Assembly: GCF_001544275.1 (NCBI RefSeq)
Contig: NZ_BCQE01000013.1
Location: forward strand, 1-64,000
DNA: 64,000 bases
DNA from: Enterococcus gallinarum NBRC 100675
GTDB taxonomy: Bacteria; Bacillota; Bacilli; Lactobacillales; Enterococcaceae
Direction: 5' to 3'
Shown here: positions 26,304 to 36,295 of the stretch, piece after piece
How the letters are laid out: every line of letters begins with the position of its first letter
How positions within the stretch are numbered: position 1 is the first letter of the stretch
Translations under genes and position numbers: made by a program
The notes under the pieces: model-generated
Seen by the model: the letters and a program-made list of their open reading frames with translations, nothing else
The model's database searches: none
What the model was told of the DNA's origin: nothing

Positions 26304-27611
26304 ATGAGTTATTTCCCAACGATCGATAAAATCCAATACGAAGGTCCTCAAACTGAGAATATGTTTGCGTTTCGTCACTATGACGCAGAAGAAGTCGTGC
26401 TAGGCAAGAAAATGAAAGATCATTTGCGCTTTGCAATTGCGTATTGGCATACCATGACCCAAGATGGATCAGATCCTTTCGGTGCACCAGTCAACAAACG
26501 GACGTGGGTCGGTGAAACGGAGATGGAGACTGCCAAAAATCGTGTGGAGACATTCTTTGAAATTTGTGAAAAACTAGGGGCAGAATTTTTCTGTTTCCAC
26601 GATGTGGATGTGGCACCAGCTGGCGAAACTTTAGAAGAGTTTTTCCAAAATCTTGATGAGATCACCGATTTGATCAAAGAAAAAATGGAGCAAACAGGAA
26701 TCAAATTGCTATGGAATACTGCCAATATGTTTTCGCATCCTAGATTCAACAATGGAGCTGCATCAACGAACAATGCCGAAGTTTATGCCATTGCTGCAGC
26801 ACAAGTCAAAAAAGGACTAGACATCTCCAAAAAATTAGGCGGCGAAAACTATGTCTTCTGGGGTGGTCGTGAAGGCTACGAAACATTGTTGAACACAGAC
26901 ATGAAATTTGAACAAGACAATATTGCTCGTCTGTTTAAAATGGCGATTGCCTACGGTGAAAAAATCGGTCATAAACCGCAATTCTTATTAGAACCTAAAC
27001 CAAAAGAGCCATCGAAGCACCAATATGATTTTGATGCTGCAACGACAATGGCCTTCATTCAGCATTATGGTTTGGAAGGCGACTTCAAGTTGAATCTTGA
27101 AGCCAATCATGCCACATTGGCTGGTCATACCTTTGAACATGAGATTGCAGTTGCTCGCAGTTATGATGCACTAGGATCACTAGATGCCAATCAAGGAGAT
27201 ATGCTGCTAGGCTGGGATACGGATGAGTTCCCAACAAACGTCTTTGATTCAACCCTTGCTTTGTATGAAGTGTTGGAAAATGGCGGCATCGCACCGGGAG
27301 GAATCAACTTTGATTCTAAAGTTCGTCGTTCTTCTTTTGAAATGGAAGACTTGTTGTTGGCGCATATTGCTGGGATGGATACCTATGCCCGGGCATTAAA
27401 AGCTGCAGCGAAGTTAAAAGAAGATCGTTTCTTTGACGAATTGAAAGAAAAACGTTATGCCTCATTTAGCGAAGGAATCGGCGCGAAGATCGTGGCAGAC
27501 CAAGAAGATCTTGAAAGCTTGACGGATTACGCGTTGGCCCATGACCAAGTGGAGTTGGAATCTAGCCATATTGAATACGTGAAATCTCGTTTGAATGATT
27601 ACCTGTTCTAA
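26304..27611 (+). CDS. xylA: Xylose isomerase
   Basis: A 435-residue class II xylose isomerase converting D-xylose to D-xylulose. Catalytic and metal-binding segments are visible: FCFHDVDVAP (His and Asp), NYVFWGGREGYETLLNTDM, FLLEPKPKEPSKHQYD with the metal-bridging Glu/Lys, LEANHATLAGHTFEHE and GSLDANQGD. Strong ribosome binding site TGGAGG. Length normal. The xylose released by the alpha- and beta-xylosidases encoded downstream would enter here. Confidence 0.97.
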   Translation: MSYFPTIDKIQYEGPQTENMFAFRHYDAEEVVLGKKMKDHLRFAIAYWHTMTQDGSDPFGAPVNKRTWVGETEMETAKNRVETFFEICEKLGAEFFCFHDVDVAPAGETLEEFFQNLDEITDLIKEKMEQTGIKLLWNTANMFSHPRFNNGAASTNNAEVYAIAAAQVKKGLDISKKLGGENYVFWGGREGYETLLNTDMKFEQDNIARLFKMAIAYGEKIGHKPQFLLEPKPKEPSKHQYDFDAATTMAFIQHYGLEGDFKLNLEANHATLAGHTFEHEIAVARSYDALGSLDANQGDMLLGWDTDEFPTNVFDSTLALYEVLENGGIAPGGINFDSKVRRSSFEMEDLLLAHIAGMDTYARALKAAAKLKEDRFFDELKEKRYASFSEGIGAKIVADQEDLESLTDYALAHDQVELESSHIEYVKSRLNDYLF

Positions 27612-27617
27612 TGAACT

Positions 27618-27757
27618 GGGCTGTGACATAAGCCAAAACAAGTGATAAATCCAATGATATCAGAGAGGTCCCTAGGACATTGCTTTCAGATGGCGATCGA
27701 CCAAGACCTCTCTGTCATTGGGAAATCCTTGTTCAACTTATGCTGCAGTCTTTTTTT
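27618..27757 (+). repeat. Long imperfect inverted repeat ending in a T-tract (xylA terminator and repeat-family member)
   Basis: The left arm (27618-27670) and right arm (27705-27750) pair over about 45 bases with small gaps; the inner 9 bp AGAGAGGTC/GACCTCTCT are perfect. Seven T follow the right arm, so it can end xylA transcription. The arm end CTGTGACATAAG resembles the ends of the repeats at 30883-31380 (CTGTGGCATAAG), which points to a dispersed repeat family. Confidence 0.75.
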
Positions 27758-27778
27758 CAAAGTGGGAACGAAATTCTG

Positions 27779-27806
27779 TTGTTTCTGAGTAAGAATGTGC
27801 TACGAT
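27779..27806 (+). promoter_or_regulatory. Promoter of the GH1-yesN operon
   Basis: TTGTTT (27779-27784), 16-bp spacer, TACGAT (27801-27806). Downstream an imperfect inverted repeat AACC-gatttaataa-GGTT could be an operator. Confidence 0.5.
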
Positions 27807-27848
27807 AAAATGTAACCGATTTAATAAGGTTGTTGAGGAGGATAATAA

Positions 27849-29318
<1,470 letters not shown>

Positions 29319-29337
29319 ACGAAAGTGGAGTGAGAAG

Positions 29338-30741
29338 ATGCGTAAGGTATTGATTGTCGATGATGAGGTTTCGATTCGCAACGGACTGCCGTTGATCATC
29401 AACTGGGAAAGCTATGGGTATCAGATCGTCGGATCGGCAGAAAATGGTGAGACCGGACTGGCAATGATTCGTGAATTGAAACCCGACGTAGTGATTGCCG
29501 ATATTCGGATGCCCGGGAAAAATGGCCTAGACATGGTAGCCGCCGCCAACGAAGAAGGGTTCTCGTTTTATGCGATCATTTTATCCGGCTATTCCGATTT
29601 TGATTATGCGAAACAAGCCCTTCAGTTAGGGGCAGTGACTTACTTGTTAAAGCCGATCGATGAGGAAGAACTGATTGCCATTTTAACGAAAATTGATCAA
29701 AGAGCGAAAAGCGATCAGCAGAAAAACCAGAAAAGTCAGCTGATGGAAAAACTTTTCGGAGGCGATTCCACCGGGGTCAAACACGCTCAAGCAATCAAAT
29801 TATTGCGTCTTGCAGAAGAGACGGATCCTCATCTGCTGATCGAGAAACTCCAGCAGCAAGTCGGCCAAGTAGTCTCACTGATCCACCGCCACCATTGTTA
29901 TCTCGTATTATTAAATGAAGAACGTTTCCCAGATGAGACGATCGATCAGTGGTGCCGAAAAGTATTAGGGCAGCGCGAGGTCTTAATCTCTCGCTGGTTT
30001 GCAGCACAGGAAAGTTTAAAACCGTTGATGGTGGATATCCAGACATTAAGCAAGCTGATTTTTCTATACCCCAATCAAGTGATTTCCCATCATGTCTTGG
30101 AAAAAAGTCAAGCAGAACCCCAGACGCCGCGGGGGGCACTAATGGAGGCAATTTTAGCCAACCAGCCCCTCGCAGAACTTTTGACAGGCTACTGGCAGAA
30201 TTTTTATCAGACATTGGCGTTGGAAGAGGCCATCAAATGGCAAGTCAACGGGGATGTGGAATGGCTCTATCATCAAATCATTGAGAAGGTAGCACTGGAC
30301 ATTCCTTGGGATTCAGAAGCGTTGCACCAACAAATATTTCTAGCGCAAACATTCCCGATGTTGCAAGCCGTCATCACAGACAAACTTCATCAATTGAAGG
30401 AGGCAGTCGCCAATCGCTTCAATCAAGTCGATATCATCACTGAATTGATCCAGTATACAAAAAAGCATTATCGGGATGATTTAACGTTGAAAAAAATTGG
30501 TGAGATTTTCAGTTACAACAGCGCCTATTTAGGAAAAAAATTCCGTAAAGAGACCGGTAAAAATTACTTGGCATTTTTGGATGAAGTGCGCATGGAAAAA
30601 GCCGTGGAAATATTGCGGCATTCCAATTTGATGGTCTATGAAGTAGCCGAGTTAGTGGGCTACAGCAACGTCGATTATTTTTATAAAAAATTCAAACAGT
30701 ACCATCACGTTTCCCCCAATGAATTTCGTAAGCAAGAATAA
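29338..30741 (+). CDS. YesN-type response regulator with AraC DNA-binding domain
   Basis: A 467-residue regulator: receiver domain (VLIVDDEVSIRNGLP, phospho-acceptor in DVVIADIRMPGKNGLDM, Lys in YLLKPIDEEEL), a variable middle region of about 220 residues, and a C-terminal AraC double helix-turn-helix (LTLKKIGEIFSYNSAYLGKKFRKETG, VYEVAELVGYSNVDYFYKKF). It is the usual partner of YesM-type kinases, and one is encoded at 36296-38074 on the other strand. Start ATG 29338 follows GAGTGAGAAG. Presumed activator of the ABC importer and hydrolase genes. Confidence 0.92.
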   Translation: MRKVLIVDDEVSIRNGLPLIINWESYGYQIVGSAENGETGLAMIRELKPDVVIADIRMPGKNGLDMVAAANEEGFSFYAIILSGYSDFDYAKQALQLGAVTYLLKPIDEEELIAILTKIDQRAKSDQQKNQKSQLMEKLFGGDSTGVKHAQAIKLLRLAEETDPHLLIEKLQQQVGQVVSLIHRHHCYLVLLNEERFPDETIDQWCRKVLGQREVLISRWFAAQESLKPLMVDIQTLSKLIFLYPNQVISHHVLEKSQAEPQTPRGALMEAILANQPLAELLTGYWQNFYQTLALEEAIKWQVNGDVEWLYHQIIEKVALDIPWDSEALHQQIFLAQTFPMLQAVITDKLHQLKEAVANRFNQVDIITELIQYTKKHYRDDLTLKKIGEIFSYNSAYLGKKFRKETGKNYLAFLDEVRMEKAVEILRHSNLMVYEVAELVGYSNVDYFYKKFKQYHHVSPNEFRKQE

Positions 30742-30933
30742 ACATCAGAAATCAGATAGATGAAGCAGAGGTTGCACAGTGGTCAGATTCAAGAAATAAA
30801 AAGGGATTTCCAAAAATTGTTTTTCAAATTTTTGTGAAATTTCGGCTTATCTCCGAAGAAGTTACTTCTAACCGTCTATTCGAAAAGGGACTGTGGCATA
30901 AGTCTCCGACAAGTAACATCCGAACAGTATATC
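30742..30933 (+). other. Start of intergenic region, with left inverted arm of the repeat array
   Basis: No gene. After the yesN stop an A/T-rich stretch (30800-30840) contains complementary runs (CAAAAATTG.. / CAAATTTTTG) that may form a weak terminator. From 30883 to about 30930 the sequence AAAAGGGACTG..GCATAAGTC is an inverted, imperfect copy of the end of each repeat unit. Confidence 0.5.
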
Positions 30934-31380
30934 TTATTGCTCCTGCGGTGCAGTGGCTCCTCGTCGCAAAAGTCCGAGGAATCCACAGTAATAGACTATG
31001 ATTCGGTTTCACTTGTTGGATGATGACTAATGTCACAGTCTTTTATTATTGCTCCTGCGGTGCAGTGGCTCCTCGTCGCAAAAGTCCGAGGAATCCACAG
31101 CAATAGACTATGATTCGGTTTCGCTTGTTGGCTGATGACTTATGTCGCAGTCTTTTATTATTGCTCCTGCAGTGCAGGACTCCTCGTCGCAAAAGTCCGA
31201 GGAATCTGTATCAATAGCATATGATTCGGTTTAGCTTGTTGGATGACGACTTATGTCACAGTCTTTTATTATTGCTCCTGCGGTGCAGGGATCCTCGTCG
31301 CAAAAGTCCGAGGAATCTATCGCAATAGCATATGTTTCGGTTTCACTTGTTGGATGGTGACTTATGTCGCAGTCCCTTTT
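30934..31380 (+). repeat. Tandem array of four ~112-bp hairpin repeats
   Basis: Four head-to-tail units start at 30934, 31046, 31158 and 31269 (period 112, 112, 111). Each begins TTATTGCTCCTGC, contains the invariant hairpin TCCTCG-tcgcaaaagtc-CGAGGA, closes a longer stem with AATA, and ends with CAGTCTTTT or CAGTCCCTTTT. Units differ at scattered positions, with the loops and inner stems more variable than the CCTCG hairpin. The last unit end and the inverted copy at 30883 bracket the array. No ORF with a ribosome binding site covers it. Function unknown; possibly a mobile repeat family or serial RNA structures. Confidence 0.85.
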
Positions 31381-31479
31381 TCTTTGTCCTTTCTGTGAGT
31401 GTCCAATTGTCTGGCTGACCTCTATTTTTTAGGGTAAGAAAGACTAAATTATTTGGTAGGCGTTCAATCTTCCCTTTTG

Positions 31480-31510
31480 TATAATTTAAATGAACGTGTA
31501 AGCGCTTTTT
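31480..31510 (+). promoter_or_regulatory. Promoter -10 and cre-like box before the ROK-GH31-GH43 operon
   Basis: TATAAT at 31480-31485 without a good -35 box at normal spacing, which suggests activator dependence (perhaps YesN). TGTAAGCGCTTTTT at 31497-31510 matches the CcpA consensus except its last two bases and lies downstream of the -10, where binding would block transcription. Confidence 0.6.
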
Positions 31511-31525
31511 GAATGGAGGGATGAA

Positions 31526-32422
31526 ATGGAAAAAGGGGAGCTGTGTTTTGATGTGGGGGGAACCTATATCAAGTACGGGGTGTTTGACCGCAAAGGACAG
31601 TGGCTCGAGCGGGGGAAATTTCCGACGCCGAATGAGACGGTGGACGCTTTTTTTGCTGCTTTGGTCACGAAAATCACTGAAGTCGAAGAAAAAATAATTG
31701 TTACCGGAATCGGACTAAGTTTTCCGGGGTTTATTGATCCCACAAGTGGCGTTGCAATCATGGCAGGTGCGCTGACGCCCCTCCATAGCTGCAATATTTT
31801 GCAAGAACTGCAGCAGCGGCTGCCGACCCATTACCCGATTTGGATCGAGAATGATGCCAACTGTGCGGCGTTAGCAGAACTGGCTTTTGGAAATGCGAAA
31901 GAAGTGCAGGATTTTGTTTTGCTTACATTGGGAACTGGCATCGGTGGTGCATTGATCCAAGACCGAAAAATCATTCATGGCGCAGGTTTTCGCGCCGGGG
32001 AATTCGGCATGATGATCACCGATTTTCAAACGTCTTCTTTCAAGACATTGCATGATCTCGCTTCGACTAGAGGTCTGATCGATGCCTATCGGCGGGAAAA
32101 ACAGATTCCAGCAGAGCAGCCGATTCTCGGAGAAAAGATCATGGAGGAATGGCAGGAACCAGAGACGCAGCGAATCATCACCCATTGGGCTGATTATGTG
32201 GCGTTAGCCGTATACAATCTCGCCGTTACCATGAACCCAGAAAAGATTTTGATTGGCGGTGGAATCAGTACAGAACCACGGCTGCTCCCATTGATCCAAG
32301 AGGCACTGAACAAAAATCCCCATTGGCCAGATTTTTCAGTACCCATTGAAACGTGTTTGTACCAAAACGATTCAGGATTGTTAGGTGCACGATATTTGAT
32401 TGAACAAGGAGGAAACGCATGA
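31526..32422 (+). CDS. ROK-family sugar kinase, candidate beta-glucoside kinase
   Basis: A 298-residue ROK kinase without a DNA-binding domain. The ATP phosphate loop is FDVGGTYIKYGVFD, the catalytic Asp lies in WIENDANCAALAELAFG, followed by LLTLGTGIGGALI. The ROK zinc-binding Cys cluster is absent and the usual Glu-x-Gly-His is GEFGMM, a pattern I associate with beta-glucoside kinases and other non-glucokinase ROK enzymes. In context it could phosphorylate a disaccharide imported by the ABC system, giving the substrate of the GH1 phospho-glucosidase; glucose kinase is the alternative. Overlaps the GH31 start by 4 bases. Confidence 0.8.
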   Translation: MEKGELCFDVGGTYIKYGVFDRKGQWLERGKFPTPNETVDAFFAALVTKITEVEEKIIVTGIGLSFPGFIDPTSGVAIMAGALTPLHSCNILQELQQRLPTHYPIWIENDANCAALAELAFGNAKEVQDFVLLTLGTGIGGALIQDRKIIHGAGFRAGEFGMMITDFQTSSFKTLHDLASTRGLIDAYRREKQIPAEQPILGEKIMEEWQEPETQRIITHWADYVALAVYNLAVTMNPEKILIGGGISTEPRLLPLIQEALNKNPHWPDFSVPIETCLYQNDSGLLGARYLIEQGGNA

Positions 32423-34686
32423 AATTTTCAGATGGCGGATGGTTATTCCGTGAAGGATATGAAGTGAGATTTGCTGTTCATGTCTATGATGCACACAAAC
32501 TGGAGGATAAATTAGTCCTCTATATGCCTTACAGCTATGTCGGACATAAAGGAGCGACGTTGGACGGTGGTCTGTTGACCATGGAAATCACGACACCACG
32601 AAGCAATATCATTGGCGTCACCATGTACAATTACAAAGGTGTCCAAGCAAAAGCACCGGAATTTGACTTATTCACCGAGGCAGTCGATCCAGTGATTACC
32701 GAGGAAGAGGCTTCATATTCGTTTCAATCCGGCGATCTGCGGGTGGTGATCACCAAAGGCGAAACACTTTCCACCGATTTTTACTACAAAGGTCAGCTGA
32801 TCACCCAAAGCAAGCCTCGAAGCAAGGCTGTAGTGATTGATCCTAAAGGCCACACCCATATTAGTGAACAATTGACTCTAGGCGTGGGAGAAACCATCTA
32901 TGGGTTAGGGGAACGATTTACGAATTTTGTTAAAAACGGCCAAAGCGTTTCAATCTGGAATGCTGATGGCGGCACAGGGACGGAACAAGCCTATAAAAAT
33001 ATTCCCTTTTATTTAAGCAATAAAGGTTATGGTATTTTTGTCAATTCACCGGATCGAGTGGAATTTGAGATCGGTAGTGAAAAGGTGTCTCGGGTCCAGT
33101 TCAGTAATCCCGGACAATCGATCCAATACTTTGTGATTGCGGGTGACGACTTGAAACAAGTTATCCAGCGGTATACCGATTTAACTGGGAAACCGTCTCG
33201 GCCACCGGCTTGGTCCTTTGGTTTGTGGTTGAGCACATCATTCTTAACAGACTACGATGAACAAACCGTCACCTCATTTGTTGATGGCATGGCGGAAAGA
33301 GATATTCCACTGGAAGTCTTCCATTTTGATTGTCTCTGGATGAAGGAATACGAATGGTGCAACTTTACTTGGGATGAGCGAACATTTCCCGAGCCGGAAA
33401 AAATGCTGCAGCGACTAAAAGCGAAAGGACTAAAGATCTGTGTCTGGATTAATCCTTATATTGGCCAAAAATCGCCGCTTTTCGATGAAGGTATGGCCAA
33501 TGGTTATTTCTTGAAACGAGAAAATGGCGATGTCTGGCAGTGGGACAAATGGCAAGCCGGATTAGCCGTGGTAGACTTCACCAATCCAGAAGCAGTGACT
33601 TGGTATAACAGTAAATTACGCGCATTATTGGCAATGGGGGTGGATTGCTTCAAGACCGACTTTGGTGAACGAATCCCTACAGATGCCGTTTACTATGATG
33701 GCTCTGATCCGGAAAAAATGCACAATTACTATGCGTATTTATACAACCAAGTGGTTTTTGATCTGTTGAAAGAAGTCAAAGGGCCAGAGGAAGCCATCGT
33801 CTTTGCGCGAGCTGCTTCCGTCGGTTCCCAACGCTTGCCGGTCCATTGGGGCGGGGATAGTACCTCCGATTACCCTTCAATGGCGGAATCATTGCGGGCA
33901 GGATTATCTTTTGGTCTGGGAGGTTTTGGCTATTGGAGTCATGATATTTCCGGATTTGAAGCGGGATCCACTCCGGATCTTTATAAACGTTGGACACAAT
34001 TTGGTTTGCTTTCCTCCCATAGCCGCTACCACGGCAGTTGGGAATACAAAGTGCCATGGGTCTACGATGAAGAAGCCGTGGCCGTGTCGCGAGCCTTTAC
34101 GAAACTAAAACTGTCACTGATGCCCTATCTGCAAGCACAATCGGTGTTGACAGCCGCGACAGGCGTGCCGATGATGCGGGCGATGGTTTTGGAATTTCCT
34201 GAAGATGAAATGACCCATCAATTGGATCGCCAGTATATGCTAGGAGAAAACCTCTTAGTTGCGCCAATTTTTAATGAGGAAGGAAGGGTTTCTTTCTATG
34301 TGCCCAAAGCTTCTGGCAGCTGGATCGATTTTTTGACCGGTAAAGCTTATCAAGGAGGCCAATGGTATCAAGAGACCGTTGACTACTTCCATCTGCCATT
34401 ACTGGTTCGGCCAAACCAAATCATCATTGAAGGCCACGATCAGTCGCAAGCAGTCTACGATTATACGCAACAGCCAATCATCCATCTATTCGATTTGCAG
34501 AGCCAGAGCACAGCAGAGGTCTATGATCATTTAGGGCAACAGGTGGGAGCTGTCAAAGTAGTCAAGGAACAAGAAACCATCGAAGTTGAACTCACAGGGA
34601 TCCAGCAAGCAGAATTGCGGATTCATACGGCAGCAGGTATGCGAGCCTATTCCCTTACTGCAAATTCAACAACCATCAAGGAGTAG
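32419..34686 (+). CDS. GH31 alpha-xylosidase (YicI-like)
   Basis: A 755-residue family 31 enzyme releasing alpha-1,6-linked xylose from xyloglucan fragments such as isoprimeverose. The catalytic nucleophile Asp is in CFKTDFGERIPTD, identical to the YicI motif, and the acid/base Asp is in HWGGDSTSDYPSM. The segment FHFDCLWMKEYEWCNF corresponds to the YicI xylose-specificity loop, with Leu where YicI has Phe after the Cys. No signal peptide, so it acts in the cytoplasm. Ribosome binding site AAGGAGG lies inside the upstream ROK gene, with a 4-base overlap. GH43 follows after 3 bases. Confidence 0.92.
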   Translation: MKFSDGGWLFREGYEVRFAVHVYDAHKLEDKLVLYMPYSYVGHKGATLDGGLLTMEITTPRSNIIGVTMYNYKGVQAKAPEFDLFTEAVDPVITEEEASYSFQSGDLRVVITKGETLSTDFYYKGQLITQSKPRSKAVVIDPKGHTHISEQLTLGVGETIYGLGERFTNFVKNGQSVSIWNADGGTGTEQAYKNIPFYLSNKGYGIFVNSPDRVEFEIGSEKVSRVQFSNPGQSIQYFVIAGDDLKQVIQRYTDLTGKPSRPPAWSFGLWLSTSFLTDYDEQTVTSFVDGMAERDIPLEVFHFDCLWMKEYEWCNFTWDERTFPEPEKMLQRLKAKGLKICVWINPYIGQKSPLFDEGMANGYFLKRENGDVWQWDKWQAGLAVVDFTNPEAVTWYNSKLRALLAMGVDCFKTDFGERIPTDAVYYDGSDPEKMHNYYAYLYNQVVFDLLKEVKGPEEAIVFARAASVGSQRLPVHWGGDSTSDYPSMAESLRAGLSFGLGGFGYWSHDISGFEAGSTPDLYKRWTQFGLLSSHSRYHGSWEYKVPWVYDEEAVAVSRAFTKLKLSLMPYLQAQSVLTAATGVPMMRAMVLEFPEDEMTHQLDRQYMLGENLLVAPIFNEEGRVSFYVPKASGSWIDFLTGKAYQGGQWYQETVDYFHLPLLVRPNQIIIEGHDQSQAVYDYTQQPIIHLFDLQSQSTAEVYDHLGQQVGAVKVVKEQETIEVELTGIQQAELRIHTAAGMRAYSLTANSTTIKE

Positions 34687-34689
34687 TCA

Positions 34690-36144
34690 ATGACAAAGCG
34701 AACAATCAAGAATCCCATATTACCAGGCTTTCATCCTGATCCCAGTATTTGTCGTGTCGGCGCTGATTTTTACCTTGTCACCAGTACCTTTGAATATTTC
34801 CCCGGACTGCCGATTTATCATAGTCGCAATTTGACTGATTGGACATTGATCGGTCATGGGATCAGTCGCCCACAACAGCTTCGCCTGTCTACCAAGATGC
34901 CGAATGCTTTTGGCCTATACGCGCCAACCATTCGCTACATCGATCAACGGTTTTATATTGTTTGTACCAATGTTGGGGACAATGGCGCCGAGGAAGGAAA
35001 TTTTCTAATTTGGACGGATGACATTTTCGGGGAATGGTCACAACCTATCTGGTTAGATACCCCCGGGATTGATCCGACAATCTTTAAAGACGATGATGGC
35101 CAATGTTATTACCTAGGCACCCATAAAGAAATTTATCTGCGGAAAATTGATTTGACGAGTGGAAAACTGGGGGAGCGGCAAAACATTTGGACGGGCAGCG
35201 GTGCAGCAGATCCTGAAGGTCCCCACTTGTATAAAAAAGATGGGTATTACTATTTGCTGATTTCAGAGGGCGGGACCTCTTATGGGCATATGCTGACGAT
35301 GGCCCGCAGTCGCCAAATTGAAGGGCCCTATGAAGACTGCCCGATGAATCCGGTGCTGACGAATCGCAGCAGCAACTTGCCGCTGCAAGCTGCCGGACAT
35401 GCGGATCTGGTGCAAGATACCACAGGCCAATGGTGGGGCGTCTGTTTGGCGGTTCGCCCCATCAGCTATCCTTTACGCCATCTCCTTGGCCGTGAAACTT
35501 GTCTGCTGCCAGTCGATTGGTCAGGAGAATGGCCGATCTTTGGCGATGGTGGCCATTTGCCAGAAACGCTGCTCATTGAAACAGAGGTCTCTCAGGTGAC
35601 CCCTAGGGATCCCGATTGGGTCACAATGTTTGAATGGGATCCGTCACTGATTCAACCAACTGTCAGTGGGTTTTTACTGCAGCCGAATGCTGCCAGTTTG
35701 TCAAACCAGAAAAAGATGGCGGTCGTCTTTCAGCGGCAGACAGCATTAGAACAGCGTTTTATGGCGGATTTCGATTGTCAAAAACTGACGGCGGGGGAAA
35801 CCGGCATGACTGTTTTCCTAAATGCGACCCATCATTACGAGATCGCTTTAGAAACGAGTCCCCAAGGAAATAAAATCCTTTTGCGACGCCAAATCGGTTC
35901 ATTATGGAAAGTAGAAGCAGCTCTTCCTTATGAGGGTGCGCACATTCGCCTGATGATTGAAGGGGATAAAAACCAGTATCGTTTCAGCTATTTTGATCAC
36001 GTGCAAACCCAGCATTTAGTAGGAAGCGGTGAAACGAAGTATTTAACGACTGAGGTGGGAGGCGTCTTCACTGGCATCATGGTTGGTTGCTATGCCGTCT
36101 CTGAGATGCCGCATCAACAAGTAGCGGTAGCGATCGAAGCTTGA
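34690..36144 (+). CDS. GH43 beta-xylosidase
   Basis: A 484-residue five-bladed beta-propeller hydrolase of family 43. The three catalytic acids are visible: base Asp in PGFHPDPSICRVGADFY, the pKa-tuning Asp in GIDPTIFKDDDG and the general acid Glu in ADPEGPHLYKKDGYYY. The C-terminal about 180 residues form the beta-sandwich domain common in GH43 xylosidases. Likely releases xylose (possibly arabinose) from oligosaccharides in the cytoplasm; no signal peptide. Follows GH31 by 3 bases and ends the operon at a bidirectional terminator. Confidence 0.9.
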   Translation: MTKRTIKNPILPGFHPDPSICRVGADFYLVTSTFEYFPGLPIYHSRNLTDWTLIGHGISRPQQLRLSTKMPNAFGLYAPTIRYIDQRFYIVCTNVGDNGAEEGNFLIWTDDIFGEWSQPIWLDTPGIDPTIFKDDDGQCYYLGTHKEIYLRKIDLTSGKLGERQNIWTGSGAADPEGPHLYKKDGYYYLLISEGGTSYGHMLTMARSRQIEGPYEDCPMNPVLTNRSSNLPLQAAGHADLVQDTTGQWWGVCLAVRPISYPLRHLLGRETCLLPVDWSGEWPIFGDGGHLPETLLIETEVSQVTPRDPDWVTMFEWDPSLIQPTVSGFLLQPNAASLSNQKKMAVVFQRQTALEQRFMADFDCQKLTAGETGMTVFLNATHHYEIALETSPQGNKILLRRQIGSLWKVEAALPYEGAHIRLMIEGDKNQYRFSYFDHVQTQHLVGSGETKYLTTEVGGVFTGIMVGCYAVSEMPHQQVAVAIEA

Positions 36145-36233
36145 GAAAAAGCCGCTAGCAGGTTTACAGGTTTAAATGAAGTTCTTGCCTATTCCATCAC
36201 CCAAAAGCGTGACAATAACCAAGAAATAAGTAA

Positions 36234-36285
36234 AAGCGAATCATGTACCCGTTATACGTTGGGCGCATGATTCGCTTGTCTTTTG
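36234..36285. terminator. Bidirectional terminator between GH43 and the YesM kinase gene
   Basis: AAGCGAATCATG (36234-36245) pairs perfectly with CATGATTCGCTT (36266-36277). T-rich sequence follows on the + strand and the complementary A-rich run precedes it, so it can serve both convergent transcripts. Confidence 0.8.
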
Positions 36286-36295
36286 TCTGGCTTTT

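Noticed and set aside
30934-31380. CRISPR array
   Set aside because: Direct repeats of about 112 bp are contiguous and nearly identical over their whole length, with no unique spacers and no cas genes.
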